DNA from: Branchiostoma floridae
Taxonomy: Eukaryota; Chordata; Leptocardii; Amphioxiformes; Branchiostomatidae
Length of the DNA: 64,000 nucleotides
NCBI RefSeq assembly: GCF_000003815.2
Contig: NC_049988.1
Location: 19,109,598 to 19,173,597 of the forward strand
Reading direction: 5' to 3'
Part shown: in pieces, positions 22,216-34,249 of the stretch
How the letters are laid out: every line of letters starts with the position of its first letter
Position numbering within the stretch: position 1 is the first letter of the stretch
The notes under the pieces: model-generated
What the model was told of the DNA's origin: nothing
Database searches by the model: none
What the model saw: only the letters and a program-made list of their open reading frames with translations
Program-made: the position numbers and the translations under genes

Positions 22216-23449
22216 AATAAAACAAAAACAAGCAATATTATCAGTACTTATGAAAAACACCCAAATTGCATAGCATTTGACTTTAAAATTTGACTTTTAG
22301 ACATATAGATTTATAAGACTCATTAGGAATTTAACTGATTTAAACTGTATCTTTGTTATATATAATACTTGACCTCAATGAAAAGCTGTCTGCAGGCCGA
22401 TTGGAACTCTCATGAACAAACAAAGGTTCAAACAAACAGATGCTCACTTCTACACGAATTGCATATGGCATTGATATCTCCATCATTCACTTGACTTGTG
22501 ACTAGTCCAGCCTTTCTATATTAGCAAAATGCATCTGAATTCATTATCTACTTGTTTAGAAGTATTGTATTATTTGGTGTTACAAATATCAAAAGTTCTA
22601 TATTAGGAACCTATTATGAAAATTTAAAAATCTGCATAATTTATGTCTGATGATATTTACTTTAATGATTCTAATCTACATGTAGCATTCTAGCACTAGT
22701 ATGAATATACCAGTAACTTATCGCACAATCGCATCCGTATTCGTGCCAAATTAGGCCATGGTATGCATTATTTACATCCATTTAATATGTTCCTCTCGAA
22801 ACGTTACCAAAAAAGTATGTAACGAACTTACATTTAAAGACAGGAAAATTCAATCATCTCTTCCGGACTTATCCTAGTTTAAAGTCTACAACTAAAACGC
22901 CCCTGCAGTTCAGAAGGATGGTGATAGAGGGTCCAAACTTATGTCACTTTTTCCCATGCAAAAGAACCATCTAGCGTTACATTTACAATGCAATAATCAT
23001 CACATTTCGATATGCACATAGATTCGAACCTTTGATCCATTTAAGAAATTTATTCGATAGAATATGACAGACATGTATATAGTGCATTGCATATATCATG
23101 ATATTTGGACACATGCCATTAAACTGATTGGTGTGCCAATGTACCAACAACATTTAAGTTATAACGTTATTTGCCACCAAGAACAGTCACACAAATGCCG
23201 GTTCAAAGGCAATACAAATACCATAAACATGCATGGCAGACAGTATTCTCTCAGAATATGTCATAGCACAATGAGAAAGAAAAGAAACAACTCAGAAAGG
23301 CAAGGTGTCCTCTTTAATTAACCTGAACATCAATGTGATTTTCTGTGTCCTCTTCACGTGTTTGTATCACTTGTGGGACGAGATTGTTTTCTTTTTAGAA
23401 CTCGAACCTCGTCCGACCATGTTCGATCTGACGTAATTCGAACAGAACG
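22216..23449. other. Intergenic, nothing recognised
   Basis: AT-rich; no supported exon, RNA gene or element. Confidence 0.4.
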
Positions 23450-23457
23450 TGTGTTCT

Positions 23458-23909
23458 TAGGGGTGGGTACCGGTACAGAAAATTCAGGTCCAGGTCCGGT
23501 TCAGGTCCAGAGGATCAGGTCCAGGTCCGGACCTGAACCTGGACCTGATTCAGTATGTGAAAACTTATGAATGGACGATACTCAAAACAATGGTTCATTT
23601 TGCTACAAAGAAATCTGTTTTGTGGAGTATTCAACTCCCACTGGCATTTTAAAGTTCTACAAGGCTAACTGCCTCTGTACGATTTACTGTAAAACTTGGT
23701 AGAAATGACTATAGACTCTATTCTGCTTCGCCCTTGTTATTTTCGTCGACCCAAAACGTGTGAATACCTAATCATATAAGCTGTTTATTGTCCAATAGGT
23801 CCAACATCCGGTCCATCTAATTTTTTCAGGTCCGGTTTTTCCGGACCGGTCCAATAAGAAAAACCGGTTTTGTACCGGTACACCGTAACGTTACCGATAC
23901 CCAGCCCTA
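23458..23909 (+). mobile_element. Full-length hAT-type MITE, 452 bp
   Basis: Ends TAGGGGTGGGTACCGGTACA and ...GTTACCGATACCCAGCCCTA. It is flanked by a perfect 8-bp target duplication TGTGTTCT (23450-23457 and 23910-23917), the hAT signature. No coding capacity. Inside are nested GGTCCAGGTCCGG runs near both ends. Confidence 0.95.
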
Positions 23910-23917
23910 TGTGTTCT

Positions 23918-25367
23918 ACTTTAAAGGTCGCCTGCGGTCATTGGTCATAGGTCCTGTTATATATATGAAGTTCTGGCCAAACGTTTGTAATATTGTGCTA
24001 ATGTCGACAAATATTATGTAACTGATCAATGGTGGAATGGTGTGGACATTATCAAGACGAATTGCCCTCAATTGCACAGAATTCTAACCATTGCTACTGT
24101 TGAATTGTTATGAATCATTTGAGGGATCTTTAAATGGAAACCTGTTTCATTGAAATGACATTGAAAAACTTCAGCAACACAACTGGTACACTTTACATTG
24201 ATATGTACAGTTCTGCCTCTTGATGTATTTTTGTCACTTCTAAGACAAAGCACGGGAAACCTGTGTGTAACGTTAACATTAGCGGTAACGGTGGAATGTT
24301 ATGAACAACAGCAAGAAGAGGCATAACGTTTAACGTTAGAGAAGAACTCATATCTACAGACTTTTTGAACCATTGCTACGGCTTGGCTCTTGTGATCAAC
24401 GTGGAATAGTGGAAAGGAAGACTTGCTCACATAGAGATGGTTATCTATTGAAATGTACTGTGAGACAGTACACTTCCAAGGCTATTTCAAGAACTTGGCA
24501 AAATGTAACGTTAACGTTAGTCTGAAAAGATCGCGCCCCCTAGCGGCCGTCTCGCCTAATGGCACCCACCGGGAAGCAAGGCGTGTTTATACCACATACA
24601 GGCTACAACGAGAACACGGTGACTACAAGCTGGAAGAAGAACCAACACTGGAATCTATGACATTGGACTTATCTCACTGGAAGCAAGCTATAAACGTGGC
24701 ATCACGGCGATATGTTTTAAAAGACTACGTCATCCATCTTTGGATTGACAAGTTTGTAGAGAAGTAAAAAGAACAATTAGTGTCTGATATAGGGTCTCCG
24801 TCGGCCAATATGGACCATACATATAGTAAAATTTTAATTCGCAACAGCCCTACAGCGCCGGCTGTGGCTAAACATTTTTGAGAATGACAGTCTCTGCCAC
24901 ATAGGGTACATCTGTAAGCTGACTCAGTTTTATTGCAATGTTACAATAATTATGGCTATGCACTATATAATCTATACTTTGTATGCAAGTATGTACAGTA
25001 TGTTCCCTCCAATATCAATTAATCATGCTCTAGTTTTAGTACAATTTTATGCATTATGAATTCAAAGTACTGCGATGTGTACGGAAAGTAGAGCGAGGTC
25101 GACTGAAATGTTTCATTTGTGAATTGTGCTATGAAAGGAGAGGTTAGAATGTTTCTACTGTTTCTTTGCTGAATTTTGAATATAGTTGTGAAAGTGCAGA
25201 TACCCGTGCGTGTCGTCATCTTTGACTTGTGACTGCTCAATCATTAGGATTCATAATAGGAATACATTGTTACTGCCCATCCCGAAATCAGCATATTTAC
25301 ATAATAGAATATAATACACAAGCATTCCGCATCACAGTCGCAGACTTCGAGCGGGACTGGCTTTTAT
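23918..25367. other. Intergenic with one unassigned open frame (24453-24767)
   Basis: The 104-codon plus-strand frame ends ...DKFVEK. Its middle part ('cgccccctagcggccg') resembles repeat sequence at 30717-30735, so its coding status is doubtful. No family recognised. Confidence 0.2.
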
Positions 25368-25500
25368 TGAATGAATGAATGAATGAAGACCTTTATTGTA
25401 CATTCATACCCACTGGGTTCAGTACAGGTCACAGTAAATGATACAACATGATATAATGATACAATGAATCTACACTACTCAAGAATCGTATTCTACTGCG
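25368..25500 (-). mobile_element. 3' end of a non-LTR retroelement (minus strand)
   Basis: On the minus strand '...gtacaataaaggtcttcattcattcatt' gives an AATAAAGG-like signal directly followed by an (ATTC)n tail, as in CR1-like elements that end in short tandem repeats. No reverse transcriptase is visible before the gap. Confidence 0.5.
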
Positions 25501-25611
25501 TACATTCGGCTTCTTCTCGTTTCTTTGTGATATTGAAAATGTAAGAACAGATATGCTTTATAAGTAAAGGTTTGTCTAGATTCATAAGGAATATACATTT
25601 GTCTATATTAC

Positions 25612-25711
25612 NNNNNNNNNNNNNNNNNNNNNNNNNNNNNNNNNNNNNNNNNNNNNNNNNNNNNNNNNNNNNNNNNNNNNNNNNNNNNNNNNNNNNNNNN
25701 NNNNNNNNNNN
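25612..25711. other. Assembly gap (100 N)
   Basis: Exactly 100 N, the usual placeholder for a gap of unknown size. Confidence 1.
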
Positions 25712-27081
25712 TGTATTTTTTTAGCCATCTTCGTTTCTATATATATTAGCCCTTAGCCAAAGAGTTATGCAAACACTACAACAGAGGCGAGTATACTGGT
25801 ATCGCTTTAGGTAAATAGCAATAATCAAAACAGGAAGGTAATAAAAGAAATGATACAAGAGCAAGGATTATCTCACCATATACACCTCGGGCCGGGGCAG
25901 TAACCCTTTATTCATTGATACCTACTAAATAACGCATTTAAAGGCACTTCATGCAATAGATTACAGCCTTATGCAGCAGACCCCTCCCAATGTTTATCTC
26001 AAAGAGTACAAAATGTATTTATAAAGCCACTACATACAGCAGCGCCTCCTTACATGAAAGTAGATATTGCAGTATTGGCTCACAACATGAACGCTAATGA
26101 ATTGTTAAGATAACATTAAAACATAAGTCGCCTATGGAATGTAGTGGATTCTACCTGAAACATCTAGTCCTTTTTCTAAAATCGATCTAGGTGCTTCAGT
26201 AACTGTTTCTTGCAAACATCAATTTGTTTGTCCTGAAATATGCCTCCGAAGATACAGCTGAACTGCGTCTTTAAAGAATACCCCTGTGGGCATTTGAGTT
26301 ATGTTCGATAATAATGGCTCGATAAAGGTTGTCCGTCAGCTCTTCCAAATTCTCATTATTTGATTTGGGAAAACGATGATATCATTGGCAAAAAACTGTG
26401 TGTAACCGTTGTCACGTCGTTTCACAAGTAACAGTCTGAGTGTGTTAACGTTGTTTGGATTTTACCTCTCACCCCAAGGGTCAAACTGCCAAACATAAAC
26501 ATTACGAAGCTGTCAGATCTTTGCCGGAGGCGTAAAACTTCTCTGTTGTTGAACAAACAGGTAAAAGGTCAGCGATAAAGAGCCGAGACAAGGTCTGGTC
26601 TTCAACGTACTTCTTACCAAATTTTCAACATTCTAAATCCCCAAATGAGAAGACTTTCAAACAGCCATGTTCGGTGACTTGCTTGGAAGAAACTACGGAG
26701 CAACCTTAGTTGTTGTAAGTACGGCTAAAAGAGAAGAGAAGACGCAAATGAGGACGTGGGACGAAAAAAAATGGCGGATCGTCCACGCAAGTCTTTCAAA
26801 CTATGGACGAGTCCTGGTGTCTGTGAAGTTCAAGTTGTGCTTATCCTATTTCCTCAGGCATGTGAAAGAAATTGACAAAGTTGTGACCAGAGTCGTTCCC
26901 ATGTATGCCTCACAGCGTCATTGTGTATGTTCAAACGACTCCTGTCCTTCCAGCGACATAGAAAAACTGACCTTTAGTTGACTCTTTTTGTAATCTGGGA
27001 GACTTTGGCGAGTTAGAAGACTTCAACAAGGTGAATCAACGTGACGAAATGATGAGAGACGACCAGGCTTCTATTTGTAAC
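25712..27081. other. Intergenic with possible single exon at 26667
   Basis: An open frame from ATG 26667 reads MFGDLLGRNYGATLVV and meets a good donor (GTT|GTAAGT at 26715); read through, it runs to 26981. No family, second exon or promoter could be identified, so this is only a candidate. Confidence 0.2.
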
Positions 27082-27089
27082 TTCCTGGT

Positions 27090-27524
27090 TAGGGCTGGGT
27101 ATCGGTACAGTGTACCGGTACAAAACCGGTTTTTCTTATTGGACCGGTCCAGAAAAACCGGACCTGAAAAAATTAGGTGGACCGGATGTTGGACCGATTA
27201 GAAAATTAACAGATTATTTTATCAAGAATTCACACGTTTTGGCGCTTGCAGGTGGAAGAAAATAACAAGTGTGACGTAGAGTAGAGTTTATAGTCATTTC
27301 TACCAAGTTTTACGGCCAATCGTACAGGTGCAGTTAGCGTTGTAGGATTTTAAAACGCCAGCTATAAGTCTAAATACTCCAACAAACAGATGTATTTGTA
27401 GTGAAATGGATCATTGGTATGAGTCATATTGAATCAGGTCCAGGTTCAGGTCCGGACCTGGACCTGATCCTCTGAACCTGAACCGGACCTGGACCTGAAT
27501 TTTCTGTACCGGTACCCACCCCTA
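27090..27524 (-). mobile_element. Full-length hAT-type MITE, 435 bp, reversed
   Basis: Same family as 23458-23909 in opposite orientation. Perfect 8-bp target duplication TTCCTGGT at 27082-27089 and 27525-27532. Starts TAGGGCTGGGTATCGGTACA, ends GTACCGGTACCCACCCCTA. Confidence 0.95.
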
Positions 27525-27532
27525 TTCCTGGT

Positions 27533-28799
27533 GATCACAACTGTGGATCCAGAGAGATGAGAAATGGACAGAAAAACAACTAGTTCAGAGCTGCATGTTG
27601 TTAACACACCACACGTTGGATATTTCTGGTCAAGAGAAACAGCCTGTTACAAATCCACAATGATGCTTACCAGTGGCAGGGTGACATGGGAGAGGAATGC
27701 AGCTCACCTGAGGTGAGGAAGCAAAATTTAATATTTATCAATACGTTTCGTTGCAGTAGTATGAAATATAACGTTGTCTCATTATTTGAACCTGGTGTGT
27801 CATGCCGAAGACCTGATATACTATACAGATACAGAACAGTTACAGGTCTCTGTCAATCTTATTTCCCTGAAATGACCAGGGATTAGTATAGAAGTATAAT
27901 ATTTTGTAGTTAACCTAAAGACTGGTGGACAATACTGTTGGTTGCATCAGTATAAGTACAAGGATGATACTTTAATATCAATAAACACACCCTATATCAA
28001 CAGGGGAGGGCGAAAAGCAGCTTTGCCTTTTATATTTCTTTCGCTTCAAGCCCCGAAGCTTTAGAGAAGGATAGGAGTGTTATGACTGATACTAAAGCAA
28101 CAGTATTACCAATACTAGCATGTAATCTTCAGTAGTTGCGTTTGGGGTCAGGTTGAATAAATGTACTGCTTCCTTCAGATTGGTTCGGCAGATTTGTTTC
28201 TGTACACATATCTTCCACTACGGTTGAGGTCAGGCATTAGAGATAAATGATTACAGCACTAATCTGTTCCGTTTTTTTTCTCACTTTTATGCCAGACAAA
28301 AGAGAAGGTACGCAAAATACATTCAAATTTCCGAACCTTAATATCTTTCTCGCTGTGGTGCCACCTAGCGGATCAAAGCGATATGGCAACCACACGGCTG
28401 ATAACTGAAGTCTAGACACTTTTTCGCAAGCCAAATATCTTTCTCGATGCCTTTAGGTGCCAGTCTAGATTGTTTTACGAGCACCGCTGGCCACGCTTGC
28501 CCGGTTTGTCAGACTACTTCGTTCCCACGATGAAACGGCGGTGGCAATGTTCAGTGACATTTCCACAACACGTAGGCGAGAACGGTACATTGTACATGCA
28601 TTAGTCACCCTGTTATTTGGAAACGCCTTTTACATCTAAACACGCTTGTATAATCTGTGCAAATTCAGTGATTTCATTTTAGTGATGAAGTAGCACTGAC
28701 AGCCATCCATACAATATCCACATGTGGTACGTGAGATCACCATGCTGCTATAATATAAATAGTCACATAATATCAAATTTATACCAATTTTCGGAGAAA
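27533..28799. other. Intergenic, nothing recognised
   Basis: No supported gene. The phrase 'ccacaacacgtaggcgagaacggt' at 28564 recurs at 32176, a trace of the duplicated block that follows. Confidence 0.35.
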
Positions 28800-28817
28800 C
28801 ACCCTAGTGTATCCTAC

Positions 28818-29165
28818 AAATTCTCCTCCTCTTCCTTAACATGAACATCATCGTCATCATCGTCATCATCATGATTCTCATCCTCCTCCTCCTTATCAAC
28901 ATCCTGAAGATCGCCTTCATCCCCTTTCTCTTATCTTTTCTTCTCTTGTCTTCTCTTCTCCTCCTCTTCCTCCTCTTCATCATCATGAACATCATCGCCA
29001 TCATCATGCTTCTTGTCCTCCTTCTCATCACTTCAACACCTGACCTGAACATCGACTTCATCCCCCTTCTATTTTCTTCTTCTCCTCCTCCTCTTTCTCC
29101 TCCTCTTCATCATTATGAACATCATCGTCATCATCATGATTCTCCTCCTCCTCCTTATCACCATC
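28818..29165. repeat. Pyrimidine-rich TCC/CAT repeat with ~140-bp higher-order period
   Basis: Three higher-order units start 'gaacatcatcg' at about 28842, 28986 and 29118. Open frames here are compositional artefacts. Confidence 0.8.
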
Positions 29166-29174
29166 CTGAACATC

Positions 29175-29750
29175 GCCTGACATATGTCATAAGATTGATT
29201 ATTACTCGTACTGTGACAACATGGGCGTGAGTACAAAGGCGACCCTGTTAGCAGCTAATGTTACAGCGCTCCCGCCCACTTTTGGGTTCAAAGGCCCCTT
29301 GCAACAAGCTACCAAAATGTCAGGAACATTATGTCAACCGTCCTTGTTTCAAAATAGGCGACTGTCCGAGTGTGATAGCTTTTTCATGATTCCCTTTGAA
29401 TGAGCGCTACCCCTCCAAATCACATATGACTCCGACTTCATGTAACCTCCGCATTGACAAAGCAGACGGCATTTAGTCGAATTCGTTGGGAATAAAGCAT
29501 ATAACGGTAGTAATTTGACAGACCTTTTTGTTTGTATATTGCATACCCTGTAAACCACCTCATGGCGTAGCACATTAGGTTTGTACTTAAAAGTAGAATG
29601 CATATCTGAATAGATTTAATTGATCCACATCGGGAAGTGCCTTTTCTCTTTATGATAAGGGTGGTGGGTTCCTTTACGTGGTTGAGGCGTGGCTTTCCTT
29701 TAACAAGGGACCTCTAAGAATACCCCCCCCCCCCCCCACCCCCCCCTCAA
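29175..29750. repeat. Segment C, copy 1 of 3
   Basis: 'gtcataagattgattattactcgtactgtgacaacatgggcg...' recurs at 32353-32925 and 34880-35110. Its distal part (29560-29720) is the SINE-like body 'acaccaggtttgtactgaa...ttaattgatccac'. A poly-C run is at 29724-29748. Confidence 0.85.
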
Positions 29751-29784
29751 GCAAAATCCCGGCTACATGCATGCGAGGGACGGT

Positions 29785-30960
29785 GACCTGTGTGGTTGGC
29801 TTCACATTGGTTTGGAGAGTGACCTGTATATTTGGGGTTGGCCTTACCGTGGTTTGGACGGTGACCTCTGTGGTAGGCTTTACCGTGGTTATGAGGGAGA
29901 CCTGTATATTCGGGGTCGGTTTTACTGTGGTTTGGAGGGTGACCTGTACATGTAGGGTTGGCTTTTCCGTGGTTTAGAGGGTGACCTGTACGTGTGGGTT
30001 TGGCTTAGGGTGACCTGTACATGTGGGGTTGGCTTTACCGTGATTTAGAGGGTGACCTGTACATGTGGGGTTGGCTTTTCCGTGGTTTAGAGGGTGACCT
30101 GTACGTGTGGGTTTGGCTTAGGGTGACCTGTACATGTGGGGTTGGCTTTACCGTGGTTTAGAGGGTGACCTGTACATGTGGGGTTGGCTTTTCCGTGGTT
30201 TAGAGGGTGACCTGTATATGTGGGGTTGGCTTAGGGTGACCTGTACACGTGGGGTTGGCTTTACCGTGGTTTAGAGGGTGACCTGTACAAGTGGGGTTGG
30301 CTTTTCCGTGGTTTAGAGGGTGACCTGTACGTGTGGGTTTGGCTTAGGGTGACCTGTACATGTGGGGTTGGCTTTACCGTGGTTTAGAGGGTGACCTGTA
30401 CATGTGGGGTTGGCTTTACCGTGGTTTAGAGGGTGACCTGTACATGTGGGGTTGGCTTTACCGTGGTTTAGAGGGTGACCTGTACATGCGGGGTTGGCTG
30501 TTCCGTGGTTTAGAGGGTGACCTGTACATGTGGGGCTGGCTTTACCGTGGTTTGGAGGGTGACCTGTGTGTGGTTTTACCGTGGTTTGGAAGGTGATCTG
30601 TACATGTGGGGTTGGCTTTACCATGGTTTGGAGGGTGACCTGTGTGGCTGGCTTTACCGTGGTTTAGAGGGTGACCTGTACATGTGGGGTTGGCTTTTCC
30701 TAGCCTGACTAAAATCAAGCCCCTAGCGGCCGGCCCGACAATTGCCGCCACCCGGGGGGAGGGGGTCATTAAGCCCAGCCGGCGAGAGCTTGTGTAAACA
30801 CAGGCTAGGCTTTTCCGTGGTTTAGAGGGTGACCTGTACATGTGGGGTTGGCTTTACCGTGGTTTAGAAGGTGACCTGTACATGTGGGGCTGGCTTTACC
30901 GTGGTTTAGAAGGTGACCTGTACATGTGGGGTTGACTTTACCGTGGTTTGGAGTGTCTGT
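29785..30960. repeat. 42-bp minisatellite array
   Basis: Unit GGGGTTGGCTTTACCGTGG + TTTAGAGGGTGACCTGTACATGT, about 25 copies, some shortened. 42 is a multiple of three and the unit is stop-free in several frames, so repeats read as 14-residue peptides on both strands (for example WGWLYRGLEGDLYM). It is interrupted by a MITE at 30701-30807. Confidence 0.95.
30701..30807. mobile_element. 107-bp MITE inserted in the minisatellite
   Basis: TAGCCTG...CAGGCTA ends, GC-rich middle, flanked by a perfect 9-bp duplication GGCTTTTCC (30692-30700 and 30808-30816) taken from one minisatellite unit. Confidence 0.9.
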
Positions 30961-31365
30961 CTTTACTGTGTGAGCTGTCTGAGATGGTCTGCCAAGTGTA
31001 GAGAACACCTGTTGACACGGAGGACAAGTTTCATCTCCCATTTGCCAGGAAAATGTTTGTTTCCCGTAACCCAGTAATCCGTCTTACGGTGTAACACACC
31101 AGGTTTGTACTGAACAATTGAAGCTGCATATCCGGACATTCGTAATTGATCCGCAGACACAGGGATGGACCTCTACTCTTTTCGATAAGTGTGATGGGTT
31201 CTTTATCATGCTCGAGGTGTGGCTCTCCTCAAACATGGGACCTCCATTTAACATCCTATACGAGAGACGGCCCCAACCGAAGCTAGATACTCATTTTCAC
31301 CTGAGTGAAGTGACGAAAGTTGGGTCAAGTGCCCTTCCTAAGTGCACAGCATGCATAGCATAAGT
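30961..31365. repeat. Segment D, copy 1 (with SINE body)
   Basis: 'gtctgagatgg...tgtagagaacacctgttgacacggaggac' and the following 'ttacggtgtaacacaccaggtttgtactgaac' match 34295-34530. From about 31085 it is the SINE family body ending 'cacctgagtgaagtgacgaaag'. Confidence 0.85.
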
Positions 31366-31962
31366 TGTAACTTTGATACACCTATCTTTTGATAGGCTTT
31401 TATTACAAACTTGGTGTCTCATTCTATCCAGTTTGCACAGAAATCGACTTGGAAAATAAACCTCAAATCAGTATAACGCCTTTTAAACATTAGCAGATGA
31501 CACTATGGTACCAAATAAAGTATGAAATTAGGGTGCGACTAAATTTTGAAGGAAGGTTTTTTTAACAAAAGCCATTTCCTTTACTTCCGAAGCACAACAC
31601 GAGGATGAAGATATAACACCTTCACATTTTCCAGTAGCGGTCACGTTTAGAACCTTTGTATTTCTGTAATATCTCTGCAAAATGACGTCATTTATTTGCA
31701 TTGAATCATAACTAGGAGATTGCAGAGAAATGATGAATACGATCAAGAAGTTTTTTTATACATCTCTAAATTTCATCCGTGTCTTTTGCAAACAGGAATC
31801 TGTAGTTTGTGGTTCCATAGTACATTTTTTATAACATATGGTCAAACTTATCACAATTACCGCTTTATTAATGTAGTTTTGAATCTTTAATCGTATTGTG
31901 TTTGTTTTTATTGGCAACGGGCCTGATGCAAATACTTGTAACTAAATAAATTGAAGCAGGTG
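31366..31962. other. Sequence present only in the first duplicate; no gene
   Basis: No counterpart between segments D2 and E2 near 34530, so either inserted in copy 1 or deleted from copy 2. Confidence 0.5.
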
Positions 31963-32352
31963 TAAATTTGTCGCCCTATTGTGGTACCATATATATACAG
32001 CATAATGCGGTATTCTTCGGATAGTCATGCATGTGTCGAATAATATTCAGTTGTCTTGTTATGGAGAATCCTTCCTCTATCCTGGCTCACTTCAAAATTT
32101 CACCACATAAATATCCGAAGGTATGCCTGTCTGTCACCAATGTGACCTTGAGAAGACCTGACGGTGAATCGTGCTCCACAACACGTAGGCGAGAACGGTG
32201 AAACGTGCTCAGCTTCTTCTCAGTGTATGTTGACAAAAACAAGATGGCCTTTCGATGGCGGAACTGCCATGTACAATTGCATAAAAACAATAGGCAGGCA
32301 TTACGGCCCAATAGGCAATAACCACCTGAGCAGCCTGGATATACATATTCTG
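31963..32352. repeat. Segment E, copy 1 of 2
   Basis: 'tcgccctattgtggtaccatat' through 'gccatgtacaattgcataaaaacaatag' matches 34529-34879 closely. Confidence 0.85.
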
Positions 32353-33095
32353 TCATATGTCATAAGATTGACTATTACTCGTACTGTGACAACATGGGCG
32401 TGAATACAAAGACGACCCTGTTAGCAGCTAATGTTACAGCGTTCCCGCCCACTTTGGGGTTCAATGGCCCCTTGCAACAAGCTACCAAAATGTCAGATAC
32501 GTTATGTTGACCGTCCCTGTTTCACAATAAGCGACTGTCAGGACTTGATTCCTTTTTGAAGTCAGGATATTCTCTGTGAATCAACGCTACCCCTCCAAAT
32601 CACATATAACCCCGACCACATGTATCCCCCGCCTCAACAAAGCAGACGGTATTTTGCCGAATTCTTTGGAAATAAAAGCACATATTTGACAGACATTTTT
32701 GTTTGTATCGCATTCCTTTTATACCGTCTCATGGCGCACCACACCAGGTTTGTACTGAAAAGTACAAGCTGCTTATCTGGACAGATTTAATTGATCCACT
32801 CACACCGGGAAGAACCCCTACTCTTTTCAATGAGTACGGTGGGTTCTTTTACGTGGTCGAAGTGTGGCTCTCCTCAAACACGGGACTTCCATCTTATGTC
32901 CTATCCGAGGGACGGCTCTAACTGAACCTAAGTATTCATTTACACCTGAGAGAAGCGATGAGTCGTGTAAATAGTCTTTCCCAAGGGCACAAGGCTGTCG
33001 GCATATCAACGGAATAGAACCCAGGACGTCTAGATCTGGTCTACGGAACAAACACCCTGTCCTTACGACACACGACCCCACGCCTGCAGCACAGT
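32353..33095. repeat. Segment C, copy 2, running into a minus-strand SINE
   Basis: Matches 29187-29740. The right part (32730-33095) is the fullest SINE copy: body 'ccaggtttgtactgaaaagta', 'ctcctcaaacacgggac', 'cctgagagaagcgatgagtcg' and 'ctttcccaagggcaca', with a degraded tRNA-like head at the right end (minus strand). Confidence 0.75.
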
Positions 33096-33111
33096 CCACA
33101 ATTCCACTGCT

Positions 33112-33544
33112 TAGGGCTGGGTACCGGTACAGAAAATTCAGGTCCAGGTTCGGTTCAGGTCCAGAGGATCAGGTCCAGGTCCGGACCTGAACCTGGACCT
33201 GATGGAGTATGACTCATACTAATGGTCCATTTCACTACAAAGAAATCTGTTTGGTGGAGTATTAGACTTACACTGGCGTTTTAAAATCCTACAACGCTAT
33301 TTGCACCTGTGCGATTGGCTGTAAAACTTAGTAGAAATTACTATAAACTCTACTCTACTTCACTCTTGTTATTTTCTTCCACCTGCAAGCGCCAAAATGT
33401 GTGAATGCCTGATAAAATAATCTGTTAATTTTCTAATCGGTCCAACATCCGGTCCACCTAGTTTTTTCAGGTCCGGTTTTTCTGGACCGGTCCAATAAGA
33501 AAAACCGGTTTTGTACCGGTACACTGTACCGATACCCAGCCCTA
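33112..33544 (+). mobile_element. Full-length hAT-type MITE, 433 bp
   Basis: TAGGGCTGGGTACCGGTACA ... GTACCGATACCCAGCCCTA with a perfect 8-bp target duplication CCACTGCT (33104-33111 and 33545-33552). Confidence 0.95.
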
Positions 33545-33604
33545 CCACTGCTCTTTATTACCCGAATTTAAGCTGACGGCAGTTAATGGAGAACTGTTAT
33601 GAAG

Positions 33605-34245
33605 TGGGTGACCTGTAGATGTGTGGTTGGCTTTACCGTGGTTTAGAGGGTGACCTGTACATGTGGGGTTGGCTTTTCCGTGGTTTGGATGGTGACCTGT
33701 ACATGTGGGGTTGGCTTTACCGTGGTTTGGAGGGTGACCTGTACATGTAGGGTTGGCTTTACCGTGGTTTAGAGGGTGACCTGTACATGTAGGGTTGGCT
33801 TTACCGTGGTTTGGAGGGTGACCTGTGTGGTTGGCTTTACCGTGGTTTTGAGGGTCACCCGTGTGGTTGGCTTTACAGTAGTTTGGAGGGTGACCTGTGT
33901 GGTTGGCTTTACCGTGGTTTGGAGGGTCACCTGTGTGGTTGGCTTTACAGTAGTTTGGAGGGTGACCTTTGGGGTTGGCTTTACAGTAGTTTGGAGGGTG
34001 ACCTGTGTGGTTGGCTTTACAGTAGTTTGGAGGGTGACCTGTGTGGTTGGCTTTACCGTGGTTTGGAGGGTCACCTGTGTGGTTGGCTTTACAGTAGTTT
34101 GGAGGGTGACCTTTGGGGTTGGCTTTACCGCGGTTAGGAGGGTCACCTGTGTGGTTGGCTTTACCGTATGGTTTGGAGGGTGACCTTTGGGGTTGGCTTT
34201 ACCGCGGTTAGGAGGGTCACCCGTGTGGTTGGCTTTATCGTGGCC
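33605..34245. repeat. Second minisatellite array, 42-bp changing to 36-bp unit
   Basis: It starts with 42-bp units like the first array, then from about 33820 uses a 36-bp version (GGTTGGCTTTACCGTGG + TTTGGAGGGTGACCTGTGT) that lacks the TACATG part. Both lengths keep frames open (12-residue repeat such as VGFTVVWRVTCV); no start, signal or domain context supports a gene. Confidence 0.95.
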
Positions 34246-34249
34246 GTTG

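Noticed and set aside
24453-24767. 104-codon frame as a gene
   Set aside because: No recognisable family, no splice partners and partial overlap with repeat-like sequence; left as a low-confidence note.
28804-29230. Hydrophobic 129-codon frame and Met/Arg-rich antisense frame
   Set aside because: Compositional artefact of TCC/CAT simple repeats.
29678-31041. Open frames encoding 14-residue repeats on both strands
   Set aside because: Produced by the 42-bp minisatellite; no splice, signal or domain context.
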